The notes under the pieces: generated by a model | The model's database searches: none | What the model was told of the DNA's origin: nothing | Seen by the model: only the letters and a program-made list of their open reading frames with translations | Shown here: positions 21,627-31,404 of the stretch, piece after piece | Numbering within the stretch: position 1 is the stretch's first letter | How the letters are laid out: every line of letters starts with the position of its first letter | Translations under genes and position numbers: made by a program | DNA from: Pelagibacteraceae bacterium AG-430-F16 | Lineage (GTDB): Bacteria; Pseudomonadota; Alphaproteobacteria; Pelagibacterales; Pelagibacteraceae | Length of the DNA: 64,000 nt | Reading direction: 5' to 3' | Assembly (NCBI GenBank): GCA_003213015.1 | Contig: QCOG01000002.1 | Location: 72,001 to 136,000, forward strand

Positions 21627-22172
21627 TTAAATTGGTTGAATGACCATTATCATCTGTTTGCCTTCAAATTTAGGCTGTAACTCTACTTTTCCAAGTTTTT
21701 CTATATCAGTCTTAATCTTATCCATTAATTCATGACCGAGATTTGAGTGTTGCAACTCTCTTCCTTTAAATTTAATAGTAAATTTTACTTTATCTCCTTT
21801 GCTCAAAAATTTTTGAGCATTTTTAATTTTAAATGAGTAGTCATGAATTTCTGTTACTGGTCTAAGTTTTATTTCCTTAAGTTCTACTTTTTTTTGCTTC
21901 TTCTTTGCTTTATTAGCTTTTTTTTGAGCATCATATTTAAACTTACCCATATCCATAATTTTACAGACTGGAGGTTTAGTATTTTGAGCGATTTCAATCA
22001 AATCAAGCCCTTCATTTTTGGCCATGTTGATTGCTTCTTGAGTATTTAGTATACCCAAATTTTTTCCATCACTGGATATTACTTGGACTTCTTGAGACAT
22101 GATTCTATTATTTGAACGGGGTCCTCTATCCTTAGTTCTTCTCTGAAAATAGTTTTGTTTGAAGTCTGCCAC
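21627..22172 (-). CDS. infC: Translation initiation factor IF-3 (GTG start)
   Basis: IF-3 controls start-codon and initiator-tRNA selection on the 30S subunit. The N domain contains NLGILNTQEAINMAKNEGLDLIEI and PPVCKIMDMGKFKYD. A basic linker (KKANKAKKKQKKVELKEI) leads to the C domain with FTIKFKGRELQHSNLG and PKFEGKQMIMVIQP. At 181 aa it is normal. It begins with GTG directly after the thrS TAA, with no clear Shine-Dalgarno. The alternative ATG at residue 25 would remove part of the usual N-terminal leader. Rare start codons are a known device for IF-3 autoregulation in enterobacteria. Confidence 0.95.
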   Translation of the reverse strand: MADFKQNYFQRRTKDRGPRSNNRIMSQEVQVISSDGKNLGILNTQEAINMAKNEGLDLIEIAQNTKPPVCKIMDMGKFKYDAQKKANKAKKKQKKVELKEIKLRPVTEIHDYSFKIKNAQKFLSKGDKVKFTIKFKGRELQHSNLGHELMDKIKTDIEKLGKVELQPKFEGKQMIMVIQPI

Positions 22173-24089
22173 TTACAATGATGGAGCTTTGTTTAAAGCT
22201 TGGTAGTGGTTAATAAATTTTTTTAGTTCCATATTTTCTTGTTTTGTAGAGTCCAATTGTCTAATAGTTACACTATTGCTGTCAACTTCTTTTTTTCCAC
22301 AAATTAATAGTATTGGGACCTTTGACAAAGAATGTTCCCTTATTTTGTAATTTAAATTGTGATTTTTCAAATCAACTTCTGAATTTAAACCAGATGCTAT
22401 AAGTTTTTTATTAACTTCAACAGAATAATCATTAAAATCTTCAGAAACTGGTATTACAATTATTTGAGATGGGCTAATCCAGAATGGAAGTTTTCCAGAG
22501 TAATTTTCAATTAATATTCCAATAAATCTTTCAAGGGAACCAAATAAAGCTCGATGTAGCATTACTGGTACTTTTTTTGATCCATCTTTATCTACAAAAG
22601 ATGCACCTAGTCTCCCTGGTAAATTTAAGTCAACTTGAAGAGTTCCACATTGCCAATCTCTTCCTATTGCATCTCTTAAAACAAACTCAATCTTTGGACC
22701 ATAAAATGCACCTTCTCCTTTATTTATATTGTACTCTAATTTTGTAGCTTTAACTGCTTCTAAAAGGGCTTTTTCTGCTTTATCCCAAACATCATCCTCT
22801 CCAACTCTAAGATCTGGTCTATCAGAATATTTTAAAATTACATTTTCAAATCCAAGATCTTTATAAATATTTAAGATAAGATTTGTAACTGAAAGAGACT
22901 CTTCTGTAATCTGATCTTCAGTACAAAAGATATGCGCATCATCTTGAGTAAATGCTCTCACTCTTAACAAGCCATGTAATGCTCCTGATGGTTCATACCT
23001 ATGTACTTTTCCAAATTCGGACATCTTATAGGGTAGGTCCCGATAACTCTTTAAGCCTTGATTGAATACTTGGACGCATCCTGGACAATTCATGGGTTTA
23101 ATAGCAAATACTTTTTTATCCGGAGTTTCAGAGGTATACATGTGTGCACCAAATTTTTCCCAGTGGCCAGATTTTTCCCATAAAGATCTATCTAAGACCT
23201 CTGGTGTATTAATTTCTTTATAACCTGCTTCATTTTGTTTCTTTCTCATATAGTCAATAAGTTTTTGAAATAGAGTCCAACCCCTTTGATGCCAAAATAC
23301 TGCACCTGGACTTTCTTCTCTAAAATGGAATAAGTCCATTTCTTTACCAAGTTTTCTGTGATCTCTTTTTTCAGCCTCCTCTAATCTTTTAATGTAATTA
23401 TCTAAATCTTTTTTTGATGCCCAAGAAGTCCCATAAATCCTCTGCAACATCTCATTTTTTGAATCACCTCTCCAATATGCTCCTGCAACTTTCGTTAATT
23501 TAAAATTTTTACCAATTTTACCAGTAGATGATAAATGCGGTCCTCTGCAAAGGTCATGCCATTTTCCATGAAAGTATATTGAAATCTCCTCAGTTTTGGG
23601 AATATCTTGAATAATTTCTGACTTGTAATTTTCACCAATTTTTTTGAAATGTGAAATAGCCTTATCCCTATCCCAAACTTCTCTGTAAGTTGGTTCATCT
23701 CTATCAACAATTTCTGACATTTTTATTTCGATCTTTTTTAAATCTGCTTCAGTGAAAGGTTCTTTTCTTGAAAAGTCATAATAAAAACCATCCTCAATAG
23801 TTGGTCCAATCGTTACTTGCGTTCCAGGAAATAATTCTTGAACTGCCATAGCTAGAATATGGGCTGTATCATGTCTGATAGTATCAAGACCATCTTTATC
23901 TTTTGATGTTAAAACTTTTACTTCGCAATCCTTTTCAATTTCATAACTTAAATCTTTTAATTTTCCATCGACACTGATAACTAAAGCCTCCTTAGCTAAG
24001 GATTTACTAATTTTTTCAGCAACTTTAAGTCCAGAAACTTTTTCTTTAAAAGCTAATTTTTTTCCATCAGGTAAAGTTATATTAAGCAT
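22173..24089 (-). CDS. thrS: Threonine-tRNA ligase
   Basis: Charges tRNA-Thr. It has all bacterial ThrRS parts: an N-terminal TGS domain (about 1-60), an editing domain with RHDTAHILAMAVQELFP, a class II catalytic core with the zinc-site MNCPGCVQVF, motif 2 YEPSGALHGLLRVRAFTQDD, motif 3 LHRALFGSLERFIGI, and a C-terminal anticodon domain (QIIVIPVSEDF). At 638 aa it is full length. It overlaps the upstream GT4 gene by 8 bp, so this translation operon may start with a glycosyltransferase gene. Confidence 0.97.
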   Translation of the reverse strand: MLNITLPDGKKLAFKEKVSGLKVAEKISKSLAKEALVISVDGKLKDLSYEIEKDCEVKVLTSKDKDGLDTIRHDTAHILAMAVQELFPGTQVTIGPTIEDGFYYDFSRKEPFTEADLKKIEIKMSEIVDRDEPTYREVWDRDKAISHFKKIGENYKSEIIQDIPKTEEISIYFHGKWHDLCRGPHLSSTGKIGKNFKLTKVAGAYWRGDSKNEMLQRIYGTSWASKKDLDNYIKRLEEAEKRDHRKLGKEMDLFHFREESPGAVFWHQRGWTLFQKLIDYMRKKQNEAGYKEINTPEVLDRSLWEKSGHWEKFGAHMYTSETPDKKVFAIKPMNCPGCVQVFNQGLKSYRDLPYKMSEFGKVHRYEPSGALHGLLRVRAFTQDDAHIFCTEDQITEESLSVTNLILNIYKDLGFENVILKYSDRPDLRVGEDDVWDKAEKALLEAVKATKLEYNINKGEGAFYGPKIEFVLRDAIGRDWQCGTLQVDLNLPGRLGASFVDKDGSKKVPVMLHRALFGSLERFIGILIENYSGKLPFWISPSQIIVIPVSEDFNDYSVEVNKKLIASGLNSEVDLKNHNLNYKIREHSLSKVPILLICGKKEVDSNSVTIRQLDSTKQENMELKKFINHYQALNKAPSL

Positions 24090-25239
24090 TTATTAATTTT
24101 TTATATTCTGAATAAGTTGAAAAACACATTTTTTCAACATTAAACTTTTTTTGCACGTTTTTTCTACCATTATTTCCCATCACATTAAGTGAAGTATCAT
24201 CCAATCTAAAAACAAAATCTAATTTTTCACTTAAAGAATGATGATCACTAGATCTAAATAATAAACCAGTTTTATTATCAACTATCGTTTCTCTAGATCC
24301 ACCAATATCACTTGCGACTATTGGTTTTTTCATTGATTGTGCTTCAACTGATATTCTGCCAAAAGCTTCTGGTTCAATTGATGCAGAAACGACTACATTT
24401 GACACACTATATGCCACAGGCATTGAAGGTGCATGTTCAAGAAAAATTACCTCATTATTTAATCTAAATCTTTCAATCAGTCTAATTAATTTTTTTTTGT
24501 AAATTTTTCTTCCTTGGTCGGAACCGAGAAGTATAGCTATAAAATTTTTATATCCATATTTTGTTTTAAGTTCATTGAGGGCTTCAATAAAAATTTCTTG
24601 ACCTTTCCACTCAGTAAGTCTTCCTGGCATTAAAATAATTTTTTTATTACCTTCGATATTTAATTTATTTAGAAATTTAATTCTGTCTGACTCTTTAATT
24701 TTATCAGGATCATAATATTCAGTATTAATTCCTCTAAAAATTACTAAAAATTTTTTGATTTTAGATATGTACTCTGAATATTTTTCTTTGATATGGGAAA
24801 AAATAAAGTTTGAGCCTGCTATTACGCAATCTGACTTAAGCATAATTGCATTGTATTTTTTTTTTATTGAATTGTTAAAATTATAAGTCCCATGGAATGT
24901 TGTGACTAATTTACATCTAGTTATTTTAGAGACATAATAACAGGACCACGCTGGCGCTCTGCTTCTTACATGGAGTATGTTAACTTTATAAAATAGAACT
25001 ATAAAAGTTAATATTAATATATTTATCAATATTAGTAATGGATTTTTGCTGTGGACCGGAAGTCTAAATAATTTTACTTTTTTTTTGTCTATATATTTTA
25101 ATAGTTCTCCTCCACTAGTAGCAATAAAAGAGCTGGATTTTTGTTCTTTTAAATAGTGGGCAAGATCGTAACAACCAATTTCAGCTCCACCATAACCAAG
25201 TCTTGGTATTACTTGTAAAACTTTTAATTTAGATGACAT
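24082..25239 (-). CDS. Glycosyltransferase group 1 (GT4)
   Basis: A GT-B fold retaining transferase. The N-terminal acceptor domain starts VLQVIPRLGYGGAEIGCYDLA. The C-terminal donor domain has ILMPGRLTEWKGQEIFIEAL, then VVVSASIEPEAFGRISVEAQSMKKPIVAS, with the family EAFGRxxxEA/E-x7-E signature, and GGSRETIVDNKTG. At 385 aa it is typical of bacterial lipopolysaccharide-type GT4 enzymes. It is divergent from the hydrolase gene (36-bp gap) and overlaps thrS by 8 bp. The sugar and acceptor are unknown. Confidence 0.88.
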   Translation of the reverse strand: MSSKLKVLQVIPRLGYGGAEIGCYDLAHYLKEQKSSSFIATSGGELLKYIDKKKVKLFRLPVHSKNPLLILINILILTFIVLFYKVNILHVRSRAPAWSCYYVSKITRCKLVTTFHGTYNFNNSIKKKYNAIMLKSDCVIAGSNFIFSHIKEKYSEYISKIKKFLVIFRGINTEYYDPDKIKESDRIKFLNKLNIEGNKKIILMPGRLTEWKGQEIFIEALNELKTKYGYKNFIAILLGSDQGRKIYKKKLIRLIERFRLNNEVIFLEHAPSMPVAYSVSNVVVSASIEPEAFGRISVEAQSMKKPIVASDIGGSRETIVDNKTGLLFRSSDHHSLSEKLDFVFRLDDTSLNVMGNNGRKNVQKKFNVEKMCFSTYSEYKKLINA

Positions 25240-25275
25240 TTACTTAACTTATAATATCATATTTAAAATTTCAAA

Positions 25276-26022
25276 ATGACTAAATTCAATTATATCTATT
25301 TCAAAAAGGATAAAAAATTACGAGTTTTGAATAGTAAGTTAAATTCTAAACTGACTATAGTGTTTTTACACGGTTTAAAATCTGATATGGAAGGAAGAAA
25401 ACCTCTATTTATAAATAGATATTGTAAGAAAAACAAAATTAACTTCCTGTCTCTTGAATATGCTGGTCATGGTAAGTCATATGGAAAGTTTGAAAATGGA
25501 ACCATTTCTCAATGGAGGAACAACGTCAAATTTGTAATTCGCAAAATAATAAAAAAAGAAAAATTTTTAATAGTTGGCTCAAGTTTAGGTGCTTGGCTCG
25601 GACTTCTGCAATTTCAAGATTTTAAGAAACAAATAATAGGATTTATTGGAATAGGTTCAGCTCCTGAATTTTTGGATAGGTTAATTTGGCAGAAACTGAA
25701 AAATAATGAAAAAAAGCTGTTTCTAAAAAAAAAATTCTACATGCTTAAAAGTGATGGTTATGAATATAAAATTAAATTAGCTTTTCTAAAAGATGGCAGA
25801 AAAAATAAAGTGCTTAATAAAAAAATAAACTCAAAAATCCCTGTTTTTTTAATTCATGGGAAAAAAGATGATGTTGTTCCTTTAAAGTTATCAAGAAAAA
25901 TCTTCAGTATTTTTCCTAAAGCAAAAAAGAAAATTAAGATTATAAGAGGTGGTGACCATAGTTTATCCCGTAAAAAGGATTTAGTTTCACTCGCAAATTT
26001 AATCGATGAGGTTATATATTAA
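25276..26022 (+). CDS. Alpha/beta hydrolase
   Basis: The fold is shown by TIVFLHGLKSDMEG (oxyanion HG loop), LEYAGHGKSYG, the nucleophile elbow VGSSLGAWLG, the acid region IHGKKDDVVPL and the catalytic His in GGDHSLSR. It has 248 aa without a signal peptide, so it is cytoplasmic. It resembles the small serine-hydrolase group related to palmitoyl-thioesterase ABHD10-like proteins, but the substrate cannot be assigned. Its 3' end overlaps the convergent epimerase-like gene by 11 bp. Confidence 0.8.
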   Translation: MTKFNYIYFKKDKKLRVLNSKLNSKLTIVFLHGLKSDMEGRKPLFINRYCKKNKINFLSLEYAGHGKSYGKFENGTISQWRNNVKFVIRKIIKKEKFLIVGSSLGAWLGLLQFQDFKKQIIGFIGIGSAPEFLDRLIWQKLKNNEKKLFLKKKFYMLKSDGYEYKIKLAFLKDGRKNKVLNKKINSKIPVFLIHGKKDDVVPLKLSRKIFSIFPKAKKKIKIIRGGDHSLSRKKDLVSLANLIDEVIY

Positions 26023-26869
26023 CTTTCAAGCCCTCCTCATAAGTTGGGTAAATCAATTTTAATTTAAATATATCTTTAATTTTTTTATTTGAGACTTTTT
26101 TAGAATCTCTATAAAAATCTTTAAGCATACCTTCCTCTAATTCGTCAAAACTAATAATTTTTGGTAATTTAGAATTAATCAAATTACATGCGTATTTAAC
26201 TACCTCAATATTCGATGCTGGTTTATCATCAGACAAATTATAAATATCGTTATTTAAAGATTTATTCAGTGACAGATATAATGTTTGAGCTATATCTTTG
26301 ACATGTATTCTTGAAAAAAAGTGATTTTTTTTTTCAACAACAAATTTTTGATCATTTCTAAGTCTGGTAATTGCATTGTATCTATCAGAATAGATTCCAG
26401 AAAGTCTAAAAATTTGAACCGGCAATGATTTTTTTGTTCCAATAGATAACCAATCTTTCTCAACATTTAATCTATTTTTTCCTGCAAGCGTTTGTGGATT
26501 TGTTGTGCTGCTCTCATTTACCCATGCTCCATCATGATTACCATAAACACTTGTTGAAGATAAATAAGTCAGCCATTTTAGGTTTGGCAAATTTAAATTA
26601 TTTTTTACAAATCTTTCTATAAATATATCCTTTCCATTTATTGGGGGAACAGATATTAAAATATGATCAGACTCTTGTAATGGATTGATCAAATCTTTAT
26701 CAAAATCATTTTCATTAAATGTGAAATTTAAATATTTTAAATTTTTAAAAGTAAGTTCAGAAGTATTTTTTCTTGATGTTGTTGTTAATATTAAATCAAC
26801 TTTACAATTTAATAGATGGTCCACAAAAGATTGGGCTACTTGTCCAAAACCGAAACAAAATAATTTCAT
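26012..26869 (-). CDS. NAD(P)-binding epimerase-like protein (extended/atypical SDR)
   Basis: An N-terminal Rossmann segment MKLFCFGFGQVAQSFVDHLL is followed by ISVPPINGKD, LSSTSVYGNHDGAWVNESS, RLSGIYSDRYNAI and HVKDIAQTLYLSL. This pattern is like YeeZ-type atypical SDRs. The usual YxxxK is not obvious, as in that subgroup. It has 285 aa. It lies 6 bp after the gltB stop on the same strand, so it may be the tail of the gltD-gltB transcript. The function is unknown. Confidence 0.75.
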   Translation of the reverse strand: MKLFCFGFGQVAQSFVDHLLNCKVDLILTTTSRKNTSELTFKNLKYLNFTFNENDFDKDLINPLQESDHILISVPPINGKDIFIERFVKNNLNLPNLKWLTYLSSTSVYGNHDGAWVNESSTTNPQTLAGKNRLNVEKDWLSIGTKKSLPVQIFRLSGIYSDRYNAITRLRNDQKFVVEKKNHFFSRIHVKDIAQTLYLSLNKSLNNDIYNLSDDKPASNIEVVKYACNLINSKLPKIISFDELEEGMLKDFYRDSKKVSNKKIKDIFKLKLIYPTYEEGLKVNI

Positions 26870-26875
26870 CTTATA

Positions 26876-29800
26876 TTAACTTGCGAAATTAGAGATATTA
26901 TTTGTAATAGGATTTTCAAGTTTGTCGATCATTTCTTTTGGGCAAACTTGAATAAAATTTTGTATCTCTATATCAAAGTTTTCAAGTATTTTTTTGGAAA
27001 CATTTGAATTTGTTTCATGAAAGTGTTCTTCAACAATTTTTTTTAGAAATTCCTGCCAATATTTCGTTTCAACACCTTGCCAAATTACACTTTCAGGATT
27101 AACTCTTTTTTCAAATTCTTTTTCTTTATCATAAATAAAAGCCATACCACCTGTCATACCAGCTGCAAAATTGTCCCCAGTATCTCCTAAAATTACAATA
27201 TTTCCCCCAGTCATATATTCACAACCATTCGAGTCACATCCTTCAACTACAGCCGTAGCTCCAGAATTTCTTACGGCAAATCTTTCACCTGCTTGCCCAG
27301 CTGCAAATAATTTACCTGAAGTTGCTCCGTATAAAACTGTGTTACCAATAATTGTGTTATCATTTGAAATCAAATTACTTTCTTTGCTCAGCTTAATGAC
27401 TATTTTACCTCCTGATAATCCTTTCCCAACATAATCATTAGCATCCCCACTTAAAACTAATTTTAATCCTTTAATACCGAATGCACCAAAAGATTGTCCT
27501 GCAGATCCTTCAAAATTTAGGGTTAGGTAGTCATCGTTTAATTTTGTATTATTATGTTTTTTATATAACTCGTAAGAAATACGTGTACCTACAGCTCTAT
27601 GAGTGTTTTCAATTTGATAGGATTTTTCAATTTTTTCATTTTTATCAATTTTTTTATTTATCTCAGGCCAAATTTTCTGGTCTAAAGTGTCTGGTACAAA
27701 ATTAATTATTTGTTTTTCACAATATCTTTTGTTTTTACCAGGATCAGCTCTTACAAAAAGAGGGTTCAGATCTAAATCATCCAAATTAGGGGATCCTTTG
27801 CTCACTTGCCTTAAGAGATCCGTTCTTCCAATTACTTCGTTTAAAGATTTAAATCCAAGCTCAGACAGAATTTCTCTCACCTCTTGAGCTATAAAAGTGA
27901 ATAGGTTAACCACTTTATCAGGAGTTCCGTTAAACTTTTCTCTCAATTTTTCATCTTGCGTGCAAACACCTACTGGACACGTATTTGAGTGACATTGCCT
28001 TACCATAATACATCCCATTGCGACTAAAGCAGTTGTTGCTACGCCAAATTCTTCCGCTCCCATCATGGCTGCAATGACAACATCCCTGCCAGTTTTAATT
28101 CCACCATCTGTCCTCAATGTAACTGTATGTCTTAAATTATTAAGGGTTAAAACTTGATTTGCCTCAGTCAATCCCATCTCCCAAGGTATACCTACGTATT
28201 TTACACTAGTTTGAGGTGTAGCTCCTGTTCCACCATTATGCCCAGATATTAAAATTATATCGGCTTTTGCCTTTGCAACTCCTGCTGCAATTGTACCAAC
28301 ACCAGAAGATGCAACAAGTTTTACACCAACACGTGCTTTAGGATTTATCTGTTTTAAATCATAAATTAATTGGGCCAAATCCTCAATTGAGTAAATATCA
28401 TGATGAGGAGGGGGCGATATTAAAGTCACCCCAGGAGTAGAATGTCTTAATCTGGCAATTTCTTTTGTGACCTTAAATCCTGGTAACTGTCCACCTTCTC
28501 CTGGTTTAGCGCCTTGTGCAATTTTAATTTCTATCTCGTTACAATTATTTAAATAATTTATTGTAACTCCAAATCTCGCGGATGCTATTTGTTTCACTCT
28601 TGAATTTGCACTATCCCCATTAGATTGAATTTGAAATCTTTTTTCATCTTCACCGCCTTCTCCACTACAAGAAGCTCCCTTAATTCTATTCATTCCAATA
28701 GCTAGTGTTTCGTGAGCTTCCTTTGATAGCGCTCCATGAGACATGCTCCCACTTCCAAAACGTTTTAAAATATTCTCAACTGGTTCCACCTCATCGATAC
28801 TAATTGTGTTTTTTTTCTTGAAATCAATTAGGTCCCTTAAATTTATAGGGGGTAAATCATATATTCCTTTAGAGTATTTTTTATATAATTCATAAGATTT
28901 GTTTGTAACTGCTGATTGAAGCAAATGTATCAGTTTGCCTTGGTATTGGTGTGTCTCACCATTTTTTCTATATCGATAAATTCCTCCTATTGGCAATACA
29001 TTTGTGTCAGATCTAAAAGCCTCCTCATGAATACCTCTAATTTTTTTCTCGATCCCTGTAAGTCCAATACCTGAAATTTTAGAGGTAACACCAGGAAAAA
29101 AATCATTAACAATTGTTCTGCTTAATCCTACAGTTTCAAAATTACATCCTCCTCTGTAAGAACTAATTACAGAAATACCCATTTTTGACATTATTTTTAA
29201 AAGGCCTAAATTTACCGATTTTACATATCTTTCTACACAATCATCATAAATAAACTTTCCAAATAATTTTTTTTCAAATCTTTGGTAAAGACTATCTAAT
29301 GCTAAATAAGGATTAACTGTAGTAGCTCCAACCCCTATAAGAGTTGCAAAAGAGTGGGTATCTAGCGCTTCACCAGTTTGGGCATTAATTGAAACATAAC
29401 CCCTTAACTTTAATTTAATAAGATGAGTATGAACAGCGCCAATACATAGAAGCATAGGAATTGGGTACTTCTCTTTAGAAATTTCTTTATCACTTAAAAT
29501 AAGTTGCGTTACACCTTGTCTTACTAAAACTTCAGCCTCTTTTTTTAATCTTTCAAGTGAAGACTCTATATTTTCCTCATTTGTAAAAGTACAATCTAAA
29601 ACATGATTATTCTTATCAAAAAAAGAAACAAATTTTTCAAACTGTTTGTTTGATAGAATTGGACTATTTAGTACGTAGATATTTTCTTCAGTAAGGTTAT
29701 TAAAATCTAAAATATTACCAAGATTTCCAAACCTTGTTTTTAAACTCATAACTTTATTTTCCCTTAGCGAGTCGATTGGCGGGTTTGTTACCTGGCTAAA

Positions 29801-31402
29801 ATTCTGTCTAAAAAAGTGATACAAGGGTCTGTATTTATTAGACAAAACTGCTAGGGGTGTATCATCACCCATAGATCCAGTCGCTTCTTTTGCATCCTCT
29901 GCCATTGGGTGCAGTATTAATTCAAGGTCCTCTAAACTGTATCCGAAACAATGTTGAAGTTTTCTTAATTGATCACCTTTAAATATATTTGTCTCATTTT
30001 TGATTGGGAATTTTTTATCTAAATCAATAATCTGGTTATTAAAATGTTTATACTCTTTTGCTAGGTAGTTTTTTATCTCTTTATTCTTAAATATTTTTCC
30101 TTTTTCTATTCTTACACCTAAAATTTCACCAGGACCTAATCTTCCTTTTGAAACTATTTTTTTTTCATTAAGTTCAATCATTCCAGTTTCTGATCCAGCA
30201 AAAAGTAAATTATCTTTTGTGATTGTGTATCTCATAGGTCTAAGACCATTTCTGTCTGTTGCAACTATCACCCATTCATTATCTGTGGCAGCAATAGCAG
30301 CGGGACCATCCCATGGTTCCATGGTGCTGTTCAGAAAGTTAAATAATTTTTGATGTTCAGCTGGTAGTACTTTACTTTTTTTAGACCATGCATCTGGTAT
30401 TAACATTAGTTTTGCTAAAGGCGCAGGTTGACCAGAAATATTAAGTAACTCAAAAACATTATCTAATGATGCTGAATCAGAATTTCCGCTTGGAATCACT
30501 GGCTTTAAGTTCTCCATATCTTCAAAAACTGGGTTGAACATTTCTTCTTCATGAACCTTCATCCAATTAACGTTTCCTTTTAGGGTATTTATTTCTCCAT
30601 TATGCGCTAAAGCTCTGAATGGCTGTGCCAGATCCCAGCTTGGTGCGGTATTTGTCGAAAATCTCTGATGAAAAATTGCATATCTTGATACAAATCTTGG
30701 ATCTTTAAGATCTAAATAAAAATCAGACAAGGACTCAGCAAGGAACATTCCTTTGTAAATGATTGATTTAGAGCTAAAGGAACAAATGTAAAATTCATTA
30801 AGGTTTTCATGAAGTATTTTTTTTTCAATCTTTCTTCTAGCTTCATAAAGTTTTATCTCTAGTGACTTACCCTTTTCATTTTTATCATTATATTTAAACA
30901 AGACTTGTGTAATTTCTGGTCTATTTAAATCTGCCTTTTCTCCTAGAACAGAAGGGTTAACAGGTACCTGTCTCCATCCATAGATGTTAAAATTACTTTT
31001 TGTTAACTCACTTTCAACAATAGTTCTGCAAGCTTCTTGAGCGCCATAATTATTTCTTGGAAGAAACAACATTCCCACACAAACTTCTGAGTTATCATGC
31101 TTATGACCTGTAGCTTCAATTTTTTCGATAAAAAAATCTGAAGGAATTTCTATATGGATACCAGCACCATCACCTGTTTTTCCATCAGCATCAATTGCTC
31201 CTCGATGCCAAACAGCTTTTAATGCTTCAATTCCGTATTCAACAACTTGTCTTGATTTTTTTCCATCTGTAGATGATACCAAACCAACTCCACAAGCATC
31301 ATGTTCCATATTTTCGCTGTAAACATGATTTGATTTTAATAATTCTAAGTTTTCTTTTCTTCTTAATTTTTCTAACTTTAGATTTATTTTTTTCTTACTC
31401 AC
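26876..31402 (-). CDS. gltB: Glutamate synthase large subunit (GTG start)
   Basis: The large subunit of NADPH-GOGAT, which makes two glutamates from glutamine and 2-oxoglutarate. The class II glutaminase nucleophile is Cys37 in MEHDACGVGLVSS, after a propeptide of 36 residues that must be removed. The FMN/2-oxoglutarate domain contains GAKPGEGGQLPGFKVT and ISGHNGGTGATP. The [3Fe-4S] cysteines are in CIMVRQCHSNTCPVGVC near 1134. The C-terminal beta-helix has repeated G-x-x-G turns. At 1508 aa it is full length. It begins with GTG 2 bp after the gltD stop. Confidence 0.97.
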   Translation of the reverse strand: MSKKKINLKLEKLRRKENLELLKSNHVYSENMEHDACGVGLVSSTDGKKSRQVVEYGIEALKAVWHRGAIDADGKTGDGAGIHIEIPSDFFIEKIEATGHKHDNSEVCVGMLFLPRNNYGAQEACRTIVESELTKSNFNIYGWRQVPVNPSVLGEKADLNRPEITQVLFKYNDKNEKGKSLEIKLYEARRKIEKKILHENLNEFYICSFSSKSIIYKGMFLAESLSDFYLDLKDPRFVSRYAIFHQRFSTNTAPSWDLAQPFRALAHNGEINTLKGNVNWMKVHEEEMFNPVFEDMENLKPVIPSGNSDSASLDNVFELLNISGQPAPLAKLMLIPDAWSKKSKVLPAEHQKLFNFLNSTMEPWDGPAAIAATDNEWVIVATDRNGLRPMRYTITKDNLLFAGSETGMIELNEKKIVSKGRLGPGEILGVRIEKGKIFKNKEIKNYLAKEYKHFNNQIIDLDKKFPIKNETNIFKGDQLRKLQHCFGYSLEDLELILHPMAEDAKEATGSMGDDTPLAVLSNKYRPLYHFFRQNFSQVTNPPIDSLRENKVMSLKTRFGNLGNILDFNNLTEENIYVLNSPILSNKQFEKFVSFFDKNNHVLDCTFTNEENIESSLERLKKEAEVLVRQGVTQLILSDKEISKEKYPIPMLLCIGAVHTHLIKLKLRGYVSINAQTGEALDTHSFATLIGVGATTVNPYLALDSLYQRFEKKLFGKFIYDDCVERYVKSVNLGLLKIMSKMGISVISSYRGGCNFETVGLSRTIVNDFFPGVTSKISGIGLTGIEKKIRGIHEEAFRSDTNVLPIGGIYRYRKNGETHQYQGKLIHLLQSAVTNKSYELYKKYSKGIYDLPPINLRDLIDFKKKNTISIDEVEPVENILKRFGSGSMSHGALSKEAHETLAIGMNRIKGASCSGEGGEDEKRFQIQSNGDSANSRVKQIASARFGVTINYLNNCNEIEIKIAQGAKPGEGGQLPGFKVTKEIARLRHSTPGVTLISPPPHHDIYSIEDLAQLIYDLKQINPKARVGVKLVASSGVGTIAAGVAKAKADIILISGHNGGTGATPQTSVKYVGIPWEMGLTEANQVLTLNNLRHTVTLRTDGGIKTGRDVVIAAMMGAEEFGVATTALVAMGCIMVRQCHSNTCPVGVCTQDEKLREKFNGTPDKVVNLFTFIAQEVREILSELGFKSLNEVIGRTDLLRQVSKGSPNLDDLDLNPLFVRADPGKNKRYCEKQIINFVPDTLDQKIWPEINKKIDKNEKIEKSYQIENTHRAVGTRISYELYKKHNNTKLNDDYLTLNFEGSAGQSFGAFGIKGLKLVLSGDANDYVGKGLSGGKIVIKLSKESNLISNDNTIIGNTVLYGATSGKLFAAGQAGERFAVRNSGATAVVEGCDSNGCEYMTGGNIVILGDTGDNFAAGMTGGMAFIYDKEKEFEKRVNPESVIWQGVETKYWQEFLKKIVEEHFHETNSNVSKKILENFDIEIQNFIQVCPKEMIDKLENPITNNISNFAS

Positions 31403-31404
31403 AG